Of a DNA stretch of 6,900 nucleotides, positions 6,410-6,900 are shown piece by piece. The stretch is taken from contig DOWV01000226.1 in assembly GCA_003519375.1 (NCBI GenBank), positions 4,767 to 11,666 on the forward strand, read 5' to 3'. Within the stretch, counting starts at the first letter, position 1, and every line of letters starts with the position of its first letter. The stretch comes from Bacteroidota bacterium (GTDB lineage Bacteria > Bacteroidota > Ignavibacteria > UBA10030). Under the pieces are notes generated by a model, which was given only the letters and a program-made list of their open reading frames with translations, was not told the origin of the DNA and searched no databases. Made by a program: the position numbers and the translations under genes.

Positions 6410-6900
6410 ATGACATTTCTTAATCCCCTCGCGCTCTTTGGCCTTCTGGCCGCTTCCATACCCATCCTCCTTCATCTTCTCAACCTCCCGAAGCTCCGTA
6501 CGATCGAATTCAGCACCCTGACGTTCCTTAAAGAGCTCGAGAAGACAAAGATCCGAAGGCTGAAGCTGCGCCAAATCCTGCTCATGATCCTTCGGACACT
6601 CCTGGTCCTCCTGATTGTCCTGGCGTTCGCGCGCCCCACGATCAGGGGATCCTTCGCGGGAAGCATCGGCAGCCATGCCAGAACCAGTGCGGTTCTCCTT
6701 ATCGACGATTCGTTCAGCATGACAACAGAGGATGAACGCGGCGAACTTCTGAGGCAGGCGCGCCAGGCGGCGAAGGATGTTACACAGCTGTTCGCCGACG
6801 GAGACGAGGCGTTCCTCCTCCGGCTCTCGGCTCTTCCTGATCCGGCTTCTGAAGAAGAACGAAGTATTCGCGATTTCGCGCTGCTGCGGAAAAATATCGA
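6410..6900 (+). CDS. BatA/aerotolerance-regulator-type von Willebrand factor A protein, N-terminal part (cut by window edge)
   Basis: The first 163 codons are present and the rest lies beyond the right edge. MTFLNPLALFGLLAASIPIL (1-20) and the following LHLLNL are the hallmark start of the BatA N-terminal family: a first membrane helix (about 7-22), a short charged cytoplasmic stretch (KELEKTKIRRLKLRQ, 41-55) and a second helix (about 56-75) ending in AFARP. A von Willebrand factor A domain begins near residue 93 with the metal-site motif DDSFS (D99, S101, S103), so the first MIDAS segment looks intact. Such proteins are anchored in the inner membrane with the VWA domain in the periplasm. They are common in the Bacteroidota/Chlorobi group and their exact role is unclear despite the historical aerotolerance name. 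An in-frame stop at 6389-6391 makes the ATG at 6410 the only start. No Shine-Dalgarno sequence is visible. The gene diverges from the patatin gene. Confidence 0.85.
   Translation, partial: MTFLNPLALFGLLAASIPILLHLLNLPKLRTIEFSTLTFLKELEKTKIRRLKLRQILLMILRTLLVLLIVLAFARPTIRGSFAGSIGSHARTSAVLLIDDSFSMTTEDERGELLRQARQAAKDVTQLFADGDEAFLLRLSALPDPASEEERSIRDFALLRKNI

Noticed and set aside
6388..6416. TTGACA (6388-6393) as the -35 box of the BatA-type gene
   Set aside because: At the proper 17-base spacing the only candidate -10 is TGACAT (6411-6416), which falls inside the coding sequence and matches poorly.
1..6900. tRNA/rRNA genes, CRISPR arrays, insertion sequences, attachment sites, long direct repeats
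   Set aside because: None was seen when reading both strands. The window is almost wholly covered by five coding genes with short gaps.

Overview
The window looks like chromosomal DNA from a Gram-negative bacterium with moderate to high G+C. The outer-membrane patatin/Omp85 protein shows that there is an outer membrane. The BatA-type gene, the weak or absent Shine-Dalgarno sequences before most starts and the TTG-N19/20-TAnnTT promoter-like boxes all lean towards the Bacteroidota/Chlorobiota/Ignavibacteriota group. That placement is an inference and was not tested by any search.

Layout: four genes run leftwards on the minus strand. In order of transcription they are a 922-residue patatin-like phospholipase with POTRA domains and an Omp85 barrel (6196 to 3428), an 843-residue membrane receptor phosphatase with a PDZ, multi-TM, GAF and SpoIIE/PP2C architecture (3312 to 781), an 88-residue protein of unknown function (657 to 391), and the N-terminal 114 codons of a MarC-family membrane protein that leaves the window at base 1. 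The gaps between them are 115, 123 and 48 bp. None contains a convincing intrinsic terminator, so read-through is possible, although promoter-like sequences precede the second and third genes. A fifth gene diverges to the right from base 6410. It is the start of a BatA/aerotolerance-type von Willebrand factor A protein and is cut by the right edge. The 213-bp interval between the divergent genes must carry the promoters for both directions.

How the genes may work together: three of the four leftward products belong to the cell envelope (an outer-membrane lipase/transport-like barrel, an inner-membrane sensor with a periplasmic PDZ domain, and an inner-membrane MarC protein). An envelope-related role for the cluster is therefore a reasonable but unproven idea. 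The phosphatase would normally act on a phosphorylated STAS-type partner, and no STAS protein, anti-sigma kinase or sigma factor is encoded here, so its target lies elsewhere. No tRNA, rRNA, CRISPR array, insertion sequence or phage gene was seen. The many other long open frames, especially on the plus strand, are shadows of these genes. Nothing here is clearly a new system. The points most worth checking are the ComP-like receptor joined to a phosphatase output, the apparently three-POTRA patatin protein with a divergent Omp85 motif, and the unassigned 88-residue protein.
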